DNA from: Candidatus Poribacteria bacterium
GTDB lineage: Bacteria; Poribacteria; WGA-4E; WGA-3G
Direction: 5' to 3'
NCBI GenBank assembly: GCA_022822275.1
Contig: JAJEBZ010000105.1
Span: forward strand, 1 to 34,545
DNA: 34,545 bases
In this document: positions 7,703-14,763 of the stretch, piece by piece
Position numbering within the stretch: position 1 is the stretch's first letter
How the letters are laid out: each line of letters opens with the position of its first letter
Made by a program: the position numbers and the translations under genes
The notes under the pieces: generated by a model
Database searches by the model: none
What the model was told of the DNA's origin: nothing
The model's input: the letters and a program-made list of their open reading frames with translations, nothing else

Positions 7703-8416
7703 TTATGCTCCTTTCATTTCATTTATAATTTTTTCAGCTGCTTCAAGCGGATCTTCCGCTTCTATAATCGGTCTACCGACAACAATATAATCTGCACCAC
7801 GATCAATCGCCTCTGCTGGCGTAGTAATTCTCTTTTGATCGCCTACTTCTGCCCATTTCGGGCGGATGCCAGGGGTGACAATCAGAAACTTGTCCCCACA
7901 CGCTTTTCGTATCGGTTCAATTTCCAACGGTGATGCAACAACTCCGTCCAAACCCGCTTCTTTTGCCTGTTTCGCGAGATAAACAACCTGTTCGGTGAGT
8001 TGCCGTTCTGACCCAAAGTGTGTCTGAAATCCTTCCTCATCTATGCTTGTTAGAATAGTTACACCGAGCAGAGTAGGTTTCGGAATATCTGCCTCGTATG
8101 CTGCATCATCAGCACTGATCCTTGCAGCTTGCATCATTTCTACTCCCCCCGATGCATGCATGTTTATCATGTTTGCACCATGTCTTGTCATCGTACCAAC
8201 ATCGCGTGCCACCGTATTCGGTATATCGTGAAACTTCAGGTCAAGAAAAATTAAATGTCCCCTTCCACTGAACCAGGGAAAAGACTCAGTTCCAAGAGTG
8301 CTGAATGCTTGAAAACCGATTTTAACCCACGGTACTAGTTCTATAAGTGTCCCTGATAACCAGTCAATATCCTCACCGTCGTCTGTATCCAATGCAACAA
8401 TTAACCTATTTTTCAA
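7703..8416 (-). CDS. pyrF: orotidine 5'-phosphate decarboxylase
   Basis: PyrF converts OMP to UMP, the last step of de novo pyrimidine synthesis, in the cytoplasm. The 237-residue product is full length for the short bacterial type. It shows LIVALDTDD, the catalytic LDLKFHDIPNTVA (Asp-Lys-His-Asp array), the phosphate-binding VTPGIRPKW, and the C-terminal GADYIVVGRPI. The start appears to be TTG at 8416, preceded by AGGAG at nine bases; there is no better in-frame ATG. It is co-transcribed with, and coupled to, the sulfatase downstream, an unusual partner. Confidence 0.95.
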   Translation of the reverse strand: MKNRLIVALDTDDGEDIDWLSGTLIELVPWVKIGFQAFSTLGTESFPWFSGRGHLIFLDLKFHDIPNTVARDVGTMTRHGANMINMHASGGVEMMQAARISADDAAYEADIPKPTLLGVTILTSIDEEGFQTHFGSERQLTEQVVYLAKQAKEAGLDGVVASPLEIEPIRKACGDKFLIVTPGIRPKWAEVGDQKRITTPAEAIDRGADYIVVGRPIIEAEDPLEAAEKIINEMKGA

Positions 8417-8509
8417 TTTATTACTCTCCTATGTAGGGATAACGCACGTTGCCTATTATCTAACGCAAAACGTTCTTCTGTTAGAATTACTGGCGCACTC
8501 GGTTTTCAT

Positions 8510-8818
8510 TTATCCAAGTTTTGCCAATTCTGGAATGTTTTTACGTTCATAATTTTCTATGAGCCCAAAAACGAATTGCATCAATGGAGCGAGGAGATGA
8601 TCTTCGTCGTCACGGACCACGTCCATTAATTCTCCGAGCAGGACTACCAATTGCTCGTAATCGTTTTCCGTTAAGGCTACGATAGTGTTATCTTGGCATT
8701 TACCAATTGCATTGTTTAAAATGCCTAATGCCCCTGCAAAGGATCGAGAACTACTCGAAACATTGTGCTCAAATTTAACTTGCGCCACATTAGGTGCAGC
8801 GTGTTTTTCGGTCGACAT
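8510..8818 (-). CDS. HigA-like antitoxin N-terminal domain protein without HTH
   Basis: A 102-residue acidic protein starting at an ATG with AGGAG seven bases upstream, 44 nt after the end of a HigB-like reading frame. Its second half (ALTENDYEQLVVLLGELMD...FVFGLIENYERKNIPEL) resembles the N-terminal helical region of HigA-type antitoxins that partner COG4680 HigB toxins (pattern 'T..EY..AL..VE.LMD..LLVTLIE.YE..HYP'). The XRE helix-turn-helix that normally follows is absent; the frame stops after LAKLG and the next 90 nt show no remnant. The family match is by pattern memory, not a search. It may be an antitoxin that neutralises without binding DNA, or a degraded one. Confidence 0.6.
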   Translation of the reverse strand: MSTEKHAAPNVAQVKFEHNVSSSSRSFAGALGILNNAIGKCQDNTIVALTENDYEQLVVLLGELMDVVRDDEDHLLAPLMQFVFGLIENYERKNIPELAKLG

Positions 8819-8861
8819 AGTATACTCCTGAATTTATCAATAGTAGACCTAATAAGGTTTG

Positions 8862-9143
8862 TCAAGGCCGCCATCTATCATACTCGGCGTGGGTTAACAC
8901 ATAACGAATAAACACTATCTGCTGGCCATAGTGGATAGTTGCGATGAGGCGTGCCTTGTTCCCTCCAATATTGAAAACAGTCCAACCTTCAACTTGGTCA
9001 GCGTGAGGAAAGACTTCACGCAACTCTGCAATCGAACGAAAATTTCTTCCGCTTATCAATCTATACCAATGGTCGAGTGCCGATCTGGTATTCGGATGTT
9101 TCCGTGCAAAATCACGCTATAGTTTGTACGGACCTATACGCAT
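8862..9143 (-). pseudogene. higB: HigB family toxin interrupted by an in-frame TAG codon
   Basis: From the ATG at 9143 (GAGGA six bases upstream) the frame reads MRIGPYKL, then TAG at 9119-9117, then continues without a shift as RDFARKHPNTRSALDHWYR, LISGRNFRSIAELREVF, TVFNIGGNKARLIATI and VLTHAEYDRWRP to TGA at 8862-8864. The post-stop part is a complete HigB/RelE-type mRNA interferase of the COG4680 family (KHP, NIxGNKxRLI, FIRxVxTHAEYD). Restart could only occur at a TTG much further in (9059), which would lose the conserved N-terminus. TAG ends several other genes here, so it is a true stop in this genome. A single TTG-to-TAG change would explain it, or a sequencing error. Confidence 0.75.
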
Positions 9144-9276
9144 TGATTCCTCGTATTCCTCCTCTTACAATATTGTTTCAAACCGGCACTCCCAAAACTC
9201 TGTCAACTATTCGTAGTATTTCTCAATGTGCCTCATAATTCTGCTTCATTTTGAACTTTTTGCATTTTTAATTATT

Positions 9277-9401
9277 AGGACTTACGCATTTCCCCCTTGA
9301 TAAGAGGGTTAGAGGGTTTAAATAGACAGAATTTGGCACTTTTAATCCCCTAAATGCCCCTCCCTTATCAGTGGAACTTTTAAACACATTGCGTAAGTCC
9401 T
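9277..9401. mobile_element. 125-bp MITE-like element with 12-bp terminal inverted repeats
   Basis: AGGACTTACGCA (9277-9288) is inverted perfectly at 9390-9401 (TGCGTAAGTCCT). Inside, CCCCCTTGATAAGAGGG and CCCTCCCTTATCAGTGG also pair, so the whole element can fold on itself. It has no coding capacity. Its right edge coincides with the TGA of the J-domain gene (9401-9403). The 9144-9276 stretch before it holds no recognisable gene beyond the higB leader. Confidence 0.75.
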
Positions 9402-10063
9402 CATTTTATTATGAAAACTATGAATCTTATTATGAAAATTATGAATCTTCTGATTATAATGATAATAAATCCAAGTGTCTGACTTGAGAACCAAGCTGTA
9501 ATAAAGCCTGCAAATAAAGACACAATTACCGATCCCAATAAAGACGCAATCACCGATCCAAAACTGGTTGTGTTTGTCCAAGTTGTGTTTGTCCAAATTA
9601 AATAAAAATAAATAAAGGAAGAAATTATAAAACAGGCAAAAACTAAAAGAGCCTCAATAGTTTCTTCTAATTCTTTTTGTGCAGCTTCTTCTGCTTCTCG
9701 TTTCTTCCGTTCCTCTTCCGCACGTTTGTATGCTGCTTCTTCTGCTTCTCGTTTCTTCCGTTCCTCTTCTTGCGCCCGTCTATATGCTGCTTCTCGTTTC
9801 TTCCGTTCCTCTTCCGCCTGTCTGTATGCTGCTTCTGATGTAGCTCGCTGTTGTTTTATATCTTCCGGGGCACGTTGTTCACCTACAGTGTTCTGAACGA
9901 CTACCCAGGCATCGGAAATAATCCTAAACATCACTGCGGCATTGGAAGCTGAGTTTTTGTCTGGATGGTAAGATTTTGCTAATTCACGATAAGCTTTCCT
10001 TGCATCGTCTAATGACGCATCTGGATCTAATCCTAATATTTCAAGTGCATCACCACGTGTCAT
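9401..10063 (-). CDS. membrane-anchored J-domain (DnaJ-like) protein with coiled coil
   Basis: The 220-residue product starts with a J-domain (about residues 1-60: LEILGLDPDASLDDARKAYR, then SYHPDKNS with the HPD tripeptide that stimulates DnaK ATPase). Residues about 75-140 are a highly charged helical repeat based on AEEERKKREAEEAAY, encoded by direct DNA repeats at 9691, 9742 and 9787. The C-terminal third is hydrophobic with two or three membrane segments (LLVFACFIISSFIYFYLI, VIASLLGSVIVSLFAGFI) and an Ile/Phe/Arg-rich tail. A duplicated WTNTT lies between the membrane segments. The stop is the first base of a mobile-element end, so the original C-terminus may have been different. It starts 20 nt after the argH stop with AGGATC upstream and is probably expressed with argH. 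It would recruit DnaK to the membrane. Confidence 0.8.
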   Translation of the reverse strand: MTRGDALEILGLDPDASLDDARKAYRELAKSYHPDKNSASNAAVMFRIISDAWVVVQNTVGEQRAPEDIKQQRATSEAAYRQAEEERKKREAAYRRAQEEERKKREAEEAAYKRAEEERKKREAEEAAQKELEETIEALLVFACFIISSFIYFYLIWTNTTWTNTTSFGSVIASLLGSVIVSLFAGFITAWFSSQTLGFIIIIIRRFIIFIIRFIVFIIK

Positions 10064-10082
10064 TTTGAGATCCTAAATCTTT

Positions 10083-11576
10083 CTATTCCTTTCCTAAAAC
10101 TTCATCAACAATTCGCTGTGTTTCTTTATGTGCTTCCTCAATCTGAGTCTGACAATCATAGATGTGCTTTGCATTTTCGTTCAGCTGTTCTTCTATACGC
10201 TCGATCATACGATTGACTTCAGTAGGAGACGTTCCACCAAGACTCAGGTTGTTCTCAAGTGCTAATTCCGCGTCAAGTATCTGTTTCAGTTGCTCAATCT
10301 GTATCTCAATATCCTTCTTTTTCAGCAGTTCTTGGGTTAACTCCAAGTCTAAAAACGTCTTTTCCTGTCGCACTAACTCACCCACAATCCATCCAACGAT
10401 CTCATGGCACTCCCGAAAACTAATCTGATGTTCCTTAACAAGATAATTCGCTAATTCTGTCGCAGTAGCAAAGTTGGCATTTACCAATTCAGCCATCCGT
10501 TTCGTCTTAAATTCTGTGGTTCTGAGCAGGTTTGGAAGGATATCCAAGCATCCCTTTACAATATCAAACGTTTCCCACAAAGGTGGTTTATCCTCCTGAA
10601 AATCACGATTATAGCCTAATGGTAAACCTTTGAGATTAGTAAGCATATCCATCAGTGCGCCATACACACGTCCAGTGCGACCGCGCGTGAGTTCAGCAAT
10701 GTCTGCGTTCTTTTTCTGTGGCATGATGGAACTTCCCGAACTATATGCATCATCAAGTTCTGCAATCCCAAATTCGTAAGTTGTCCAATAGATCAGTTCC
10801 TCGCTAATCCGCGATAGATTTGCCATCACAAGCGATAATGCAAAAAGGGTTTCAGCAATAAAATCACGACTGCTGATGACATCAAGCGCATGTTCCTGAA
10901 CCTCGTCAAAACCGAGGAGTTCTGTCGTCAGGTTTCGGTCAATCGGAAAGGACGTTCCCGCCAAGGCACACGCACCGAGTGGGTTTGTATTCGTTAGTTC
11001 GTAAGCAGCTTGCAGCCTTTTTTGGTCTCGTAAAAACATACTAATGTATGCAGTAGCCCAGAACCCGAGACTTATCGGTTGTGCATGCTGGGTATGCGTG
11101 TAACCGGGCATTACGGTGTCCACATGTGCTTTAGCAATGTTCAAGAACGAATCACATAAGGAGGCAACACCGCGTTGGATGTTTAGTATCTCGTCACGGA
11201 TATATAGATGTGCATCCACAAGTACTTGATCATTGCGAGAACGAGCTGTATGCAGTTTCCCACCGAATTCAATCCCCGCATTCTCTATGATGTATGACTC
11301 AACGTTCAAATGCACATCTTCTTTATTTGGATCAAGTGTGAAGTTGCCCTTTTGAAAATCATCTTCTGCTTTACAGAGCCATTGCAATATCTCTTTTAGG
11401 TCTGTATCGGATATTATCCCTTGTCGTGCAAGCATAATTGCATGCACTTGGCTTCCCCAGATATCATATCTTATGAGGCGGGTATCTACTTCAATGGAGT
11501 GAGTGAAAGCCACTGTTTCTGAGGTGAGACTTGCGCTAAAACGCCCACCCCAAAGCGTTTTCTGTTGAGTATTCAT
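10083..11576 (-). CDS. argH: argininosuccinate lyase
   Basis: ArgH cleaves argininosuccinate to arginine and fumarate, the last step of arginine synthesis. The protein opens LWGGRFSASLTSETVAFTHS, has HLNVESYIIE, KLHTARSRNDQVLVD, GYTHTQHAQPI and the fumarase/lyase signature GSSIMPQKKNADIAEL with the catalytic Ser. At 497 residues it is slightly longer than the usual 460 because of a C-terminal charged helical extension (from about residue 440). The ATG at 11576 has only a weak ribosome site (distant AGG), so translation may be modest. No other arginine gene is in the window. Confidence 0.95.
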   Translation of the reverse strand: MNTQQKTLWGGRFSASLTSETVAFTHSIEVDTRLIRYDIWGSQVHAIMLARQGIISDTDLKEILQWLCKAEDDFQKGNFTLDPNKEDVHLNVESYIIENAGIEFGGKLHTARSRNDQVLVDAHLYIRDEILNIQRGVASLCDSFLNIAKAHVDTVMPGYTHTQHAQPISLGFWATAYISMFLRDQKRLQAAYELTNTNPLGACALAGTSFPIDRNLTTELLGFDEVQEHALDVISSRDFIAETLFALSLVMANLSRISEELIYWTTYEFGIAELDDAYSSGSSIMPQKKNADIAELTRGRTGRVYGALMDMLTNLKGLPLGYNRDFQEDKPPLWETFDIVKGCLDILPNLLRTTEFKTKRMAELVNANFATATELANYLVKEHQISFRECHEIVGWIVGELVRQEKTFLDLELTQELLKKKDIEIQIEQLKQILDAELALENNLSLGGTSPTEVNRMIERIEEQLNENAKHIYDCQTQIEEAHKETQRIVDEVLGKE

Positions 11577-11609
11577 ACTGTTTTTTATATAGACCTATTT
11601 CAGTTTCTA

Positions 11610-12050
11610 TTATAAGTCTGACCAAGGATTGACAAGATTAACACCCACACCTTCAAAATCAGGAACATTTCTTGTGGCGATAGTTGCTTCTTTGGAACGC
11701 GCAATTGCTGCTATTTGACAATCAGCGTGACTTATGGGTCTACCTTGTGTCTGCCGCTGAGCAAAAATTTCAGTGTAAGCAGAAGCTGCAATACTATCAA
11801 ACACTAATATGCGTCCAATGAAAATATATGTAAAAAAATAGTCTGCTAATTCAAAAAGATTATATTTTCGTCTTCCATCTGATAAGAGTTCAATTCCTGT
11901 CAAAATCTCTGCTTGTGTAATAGTGGTGATATACAAACTGTTTATATGTTGTGCATTAAACCAGTCCAAAACTTTTTGATCAGGATTGTCACGCATCAAT
12001 TCTGACATGACATTTGTATCAAGTACAACAATAGATGGCATATTATTCAT
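11610..12050 (-). CDS. vapC: VapC-type PIN-domain toxin
   Basis: A PIN-fold ribonuclease toxin of the FitB/VapC group. It shows the four acidic positions: SIVVLDTNVMSEL (first Asp), ITTITQAEILTGI (Glu), ISHADCQIAAIA (Asp) and TIATRNVPDFEG near the end. The frame is open further upstream, but that part overlaps the antitoxin gene; ATG at 12050 or 12041 gives MNNMPSIVVL or MPSIVVL, the normal start for the family. The antitoxin stop TAA (12045-12043) lies between these two ATGs, and there is no separate ribosome site, so translation is probably coupled. It likely cleaves tRNA or rRNA when free of its antitoxin. Confidence 0.85.
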   Translation of the reverse strand: MNNMPSIVVLDTNVMSELMRDNPDQKVLDWFNAQHINSLYITTITQAEILTGIELLSDGRRKYNLFELADYFFTYIFIGRILVFDSIAASAYTEIFAQRQTQGRPISHADCQIAAIARSKEATIATRNVPDFEGVGVNLVNPWSDL

Positions 12051-12303
12051 CAAAACGAGGAGGTTCCCGCATTGGATCCCTTGGCGGAATCTCAAGGTCC
12101 ACACCACCAACCTGTTTGAAAAGATTGTGGATATACATTCCAAGTCCCACCTTTTCTATCTCGTCGGCAACCTCTTTAGGTAAATTGTTGTTTGAGTCTT
12201 CTTCTTGAAGTTCAGCCAGATAATCAATTGCCTCTCTAAGTTTTTCAATAGAGAGTTGATTAATTAACATAGTAGCTTGGTTTTGTAGTTCTATTTTTTG
12301 CAT
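12043..12303 (-). CDS. antitoxin partner of the adjacent VapC (VapB-like/DUF2281-like)
   Basis: An 86-residue protein immediately upstream of and overlapping vapC. The N-terminal part (KIELQNQATMLINQLSIEKL followed by REAIDYLAELQEED) is the amphipathic 'L..EKL.E..DFI.FL' helix found in DUF2281-type antitoxins; the C-terminal tail is Pro/Arg-rich (EIPPRDPMREPPRFDE), as expected for a disordered toxin-binding end. Of two in-frame ATGs, 12303 has AAAGGAGG at 8 bases, while 12309 is only 2-3 bases from it, so 12303 is chosen. It probably represses its own operon with VapC. Confidence 0.8.
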   Translation of the reverse strand: MQKIELQNQATMLINQLSIEKLREAIDYLAELQEEDSNNNLPKEVADEIEKVGLGMYIHNLFKQVGGVDLEIPPRDPMREPPRFDE

Positions 12304-12345
12304 TTTCATACCCTCCTTTATGGTGTCATTACTCAGTTTGTTTTT

Positions 12346-13200
12346 CTAAGCAGATTGTGGAGGTCGTCGCGGTGACATCGGTTGAATAATTGACCGTTGC
12401 GCAGGAGTCAATCTTGCTAACAACTCATCTGAATGCGGGTAATCAAAACGTTCGCGGACATATCTTGGAGAATAACGGTAGACTATAGACCGACGATGAC
12501 CAGGATTTGTCCGTTCTGCGGAACCGTGTGTAATCGCATCAGTAAACATCACAACATCACCCGCCTTCAAATGAACTTCCTGTGTTGCAAAGGCTGACCC
12601 AGCGGGTTTACCTGTATGTCCATCGTAGACAATGCCTTTTCCATCATGTTTCAAACGTGGATGTATCTCGGAACATTTATGACTGCCAGGAATTAACACA
12701 GGAGCTCCATCCCCAGGACCAATATCGTTTATTGCCATCAGTACATTTATCTGACCTACAAGCCATTCCCCCGTATTAACTTGACGGAAAGTTAGATAAC
12801 TCAAAGGAACATGACCACCACAATGGATATGAATGAAACCACCAGGACCCCGAACATTCAGGAAATTCTCGTGGATTGAAAGGCCATTTACCTCATGCAC
12901 ATACTTCCGAATCATGTTTGTCCATGCTGGGTGGTCAATCAACTTTTGAAACACATCTCCACCTTCAATGATGTTTTGAAAATTAACTCCATTCTCTATG
13001 TTATAGGTGTGTGTTTCAATGTTGCCGATCCAGCGTGGAATCCGTTTATTCTCAGGATTTGGCTCCCAAGGTTGTTCAACGTATTCCCAATGGTCATCAA
13101 TCCATTCATTGATCTTCGCAAGGTCTTCATCAGATATCGCATTCTCTAAGATCAAATATCCTTGCAGATCAAAAAGATAATCCAGTTGTTCTTGATCCAT
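12346..13200 (-). CDS. phytanoyl-CoA dioxygenase (PhyH) family protein
   Basis: A 284-residue Fe(II)/2-oxoglutarate-dependent oxygenase. The N-terminus QLDYLFDLQGYLILENAIS is the usual PhyH opening. The central iron region is GGFIHIHCGGH, then INDIGPGDGAPVLIPGSHK, and the distal part DVVMFTDAITHGSAERTNPG with the C-terminal His and an Arg (RRSIVYRYSPRY) for 2-oxoglutarate. The classical HxD is not obvious, so the exact ligands need a structure alignment. The start at 13200 has AGGAG at good spacing. Such enzymes are very numerous in Poribacteria and hydroxylate or halogenate diverse small molecules; the substrate here is unknown. Confidence 0.85.
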   Translation of the reverse strand: MDQEQLDYLFDLQGYLILENAISDEDLAKINEWIDDHWEYVEQPWEPNPENKRIPRWIGNIETHTYNIENGVNFQNIIEGGDVFQKLIDHPAWTNMIRKYVHEVNGLSIHENFLNVRGPGGFIHIHCGGHVPLSYLTFRQVNTGEWLVGQINVLMAINDIGPGDGAPVLIPGSHKCSEIHPRLKHDGKGIVYDGHTGKPAGSAFATQEVHLKAGDVVMFTDAITHGSAERTNPGHRRSIVYRYSPRYVRERFDYPHSDELLARLTPAQRSIIQPMSPRRPPQSA

Positions 13201-13268
13201 ATTCTTTCTCCTGAGTAAGTCAATGTTGATCTATTTCTTCTCATCTATGAAATAACTCAATCCTATCA

Positions 13269-14072
13269 CTACATATAAGAATTCAATTCATCTTCTGTTG
13301 GTTTAGGTGTTGTAATGCCACCGTCGGGAATCTCTACCTTTGCAGTCCAAGCAATAGCATTGAGGATAAACTTACGGAGGTTGTCATCACCCCAATTTTT
13401 ATGATAGTGACCACCTGTAAAACCGAACCCGCGTCCACCGTCTGCGCGTTCTACACACCAACCAAGATGTTGCGGTTCACCCTTAGCAACCGATGCACGC
13501 ACATGTGGGTTCCCGCTATGTGGTCCATCAGGTCTCGTGAGTGTTGACTCAGGGGCTATCGCACTCAATACGGGAGTTACTCCTTCCATATTGTCACGAA
13601 ATCTCATGTGGTAATACCATTCGTCATCGAGAGAAAATGGAACTAAACCGCGTGTTGTTGGATGTTCTGGAAAAGATGTAAATTCTGCTGTCCAATGCGG
13701 ATTGACTGAGAGATGCGTTTCAAAATATCCACCAATCCAATCCAAGAAACAATCCCCTGCTTTTCCTTTTGGTACTTCAACGGCATAATGTAACATCGCA
13801 AGTCCCATGCCTTGTGCTGTTAATTCCGATATCTGGTCAAGGTGAGGAATGCTGAGATGTCCACCGCCACCATCAGAGTAAACTATGATTGCATCTGTAT
13901 CTGCAAGAATTTTCGAATCTGAGGGCCAACCTTGATGCACAACAGCATCCATACCATCAACAAAGTTATTTAACTGATCAGCTAAAAAAGAACATCCACC
14001 CGGATGTTCATGCGACCCACTTCCGTGACTCGCTCTACCAGCAACAAAAACTATTCGTGTTTTGTTAGACAT
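13269..14072 (-). CDS. ThuA domain-containing protein
   Basis: A 267-residue ThuA-like (glutamine-amidotransferase-fold) protein. Typical segments are RIVFVAGRASHGSGSHEH at the N-terminus, DAIIVYSDGGGGHLSI, GLAMLHYAVEVPKG in the position of the amidotransferase elbow, FSLDDEWYYHMRF, and GRGFGFTGGHYHKNWGD near the C-terminus. ThuA-family proteins take part in disaccharide or heparin catabolism in some bacteria, but the reaction is poorly defined. The start at 14072 has AGGAG six bases upstream. It lies upstream of, and in the same direction as, the PhyH gene (68-nt gap), so they may be co-transcribed. Confidence 0.87.
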   Translation of the reverse strand: MSNKTRIVFVAGRASHGSGSHEHPGGCSFLADQLNNFVDGMDAVVHQGWPSDSKILADTDAIIVYSDGGGGHLSIPHLDQISELTAQGMGLAMLHYAVEVPKGKAGDCFLDWIGGYFETHLSVNPHWTAEFTSFPEHPTTRGLVPFSLDDEWYYHMRFRDNMEGVTPVLSAIAPESTLTRPDGPHSGNPHVRASVAKGEPQHLGWCVERADGGRGFGFTGGHYHKNWGDDNLRKFILNAIAWTAKVEIPDGGITTPKPTEDELNSYM

Positions 14073-14194
14073 ATAAACTCCTATCAGATTTATTCATGTG
14101 GAGAAAATAAACCGTCCTCAATGTAAAACTCCTCTAAATAGACTCTAATTCTACACCTTCTAACTGCCTATGTCAATCCATTTATCAAACAGCA

Positions 14195-14710
14195 TTAAAT
14201 TCCCATTCCAAGAGCAACTGCTGCCAACAATATCAACAACGATACTATCCCCATCAAGCTTGACACTATAGACATCCGCGTCCGGAGTGGTTTTACTTCT
14301 GGTGGTAATTCTTCTAAAGATTCGTCTAATCCATCAATTGCAGCCAGCATCTTCGGTGCAAAAACTATACTGTGCAAAAATGTCAGGATCAGTAAAGCAA
14401 TAAATAGTATGAGTTTGATAAGTAATGTCCTCATGAAAGGGTTGTTGTCAACATTAGCAGAAACATCAACAGATAAAAAATAGTTCATGATGTTTGCAAT
14501 TCCTGTAAAAAAAAGCACAAGCACACAACCCCATACGATCGGTTCAAACCTTTTCCCGATGTCTGACAAGAGTTTAATGCGTTGAACCGGGGGTAAATTC
14601 TGGCGAAAATATGGAACAATAACCATTGCTAATATGAGGTTACCCCCAACCCAGACAACAGCAGCAATTACATGAACCCATCTAATTAATAACCAAGTTA
14701 TTTCTGGCAT
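14195..14710 (-). CDS. CopD-like integral membrane protein
   Basis: A 171-residue protein with four membrane segments: WLLIRWVHVIAAVVWVGG, IVWGCVLVLFFTGIANIM, LLIKLILFIALLILTFLH and VSSLMGIVSLLILLAAVAL. The first segment, RWVHVIAAVVWVGGNL, matches the start of CopD/YcnJ and related copper-uptake or heme-associated domains, with His residues in helices 1 and 3 (LTFLHSIVF). In other bacteria it handles copper import or acts as a cytochrome b-like protein; neither can be decided here. It follows the batD-like gene by 53 nt in the same direction. Confidence 0.75.
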   Translation of the reverse strand: MPEITWLLIRWVHVIAAVVWVGGNLILAMVIVPYFRQNLPPVQRIKLLSDIGKRFEPIVWGCVLVLFFTGIANIMNYFLSVDVSANVDNNPFMRTLLIKLILFIALLILTFLHSIVFAPKMLAAIDGLDESLEELPPEVKPLRTRMSIVSSLMGIVSLLILLAAVALGMGI

Positions 14711-14763
14711 ATTCTAATTTCCCTATTTGTTTTACAAGACACCTTCATTTTATTTATTGAGTA

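Noticed and set aside
7523-7933. 136-codon plus-strand frame across the sulfatase/pyrF junction
   Set aside because: It is antisense to two well-supported genes with clear motifs and its peptide shows no domain.
8862-9143. Recoding of TAG in the HigB frame (pyrrolysine or suppressor)
   Set aside because: TAG terminates several nearby genes normally and no recoding element or special tRNA is visible.
9691-9830. Regularly spaced repeats as a possible CRISPR-like array
   Set aside because: The repeats (period 45-51) are in frame and encode the charged coiled coil of the J-domain protein; the intervals are also repetitive.
12051-12143. Upstream extension of the vapC reading frame
   Set aside because: The extra residues lie entirely within the antitoxin gene in another frame and do not belong to the PIN fold.
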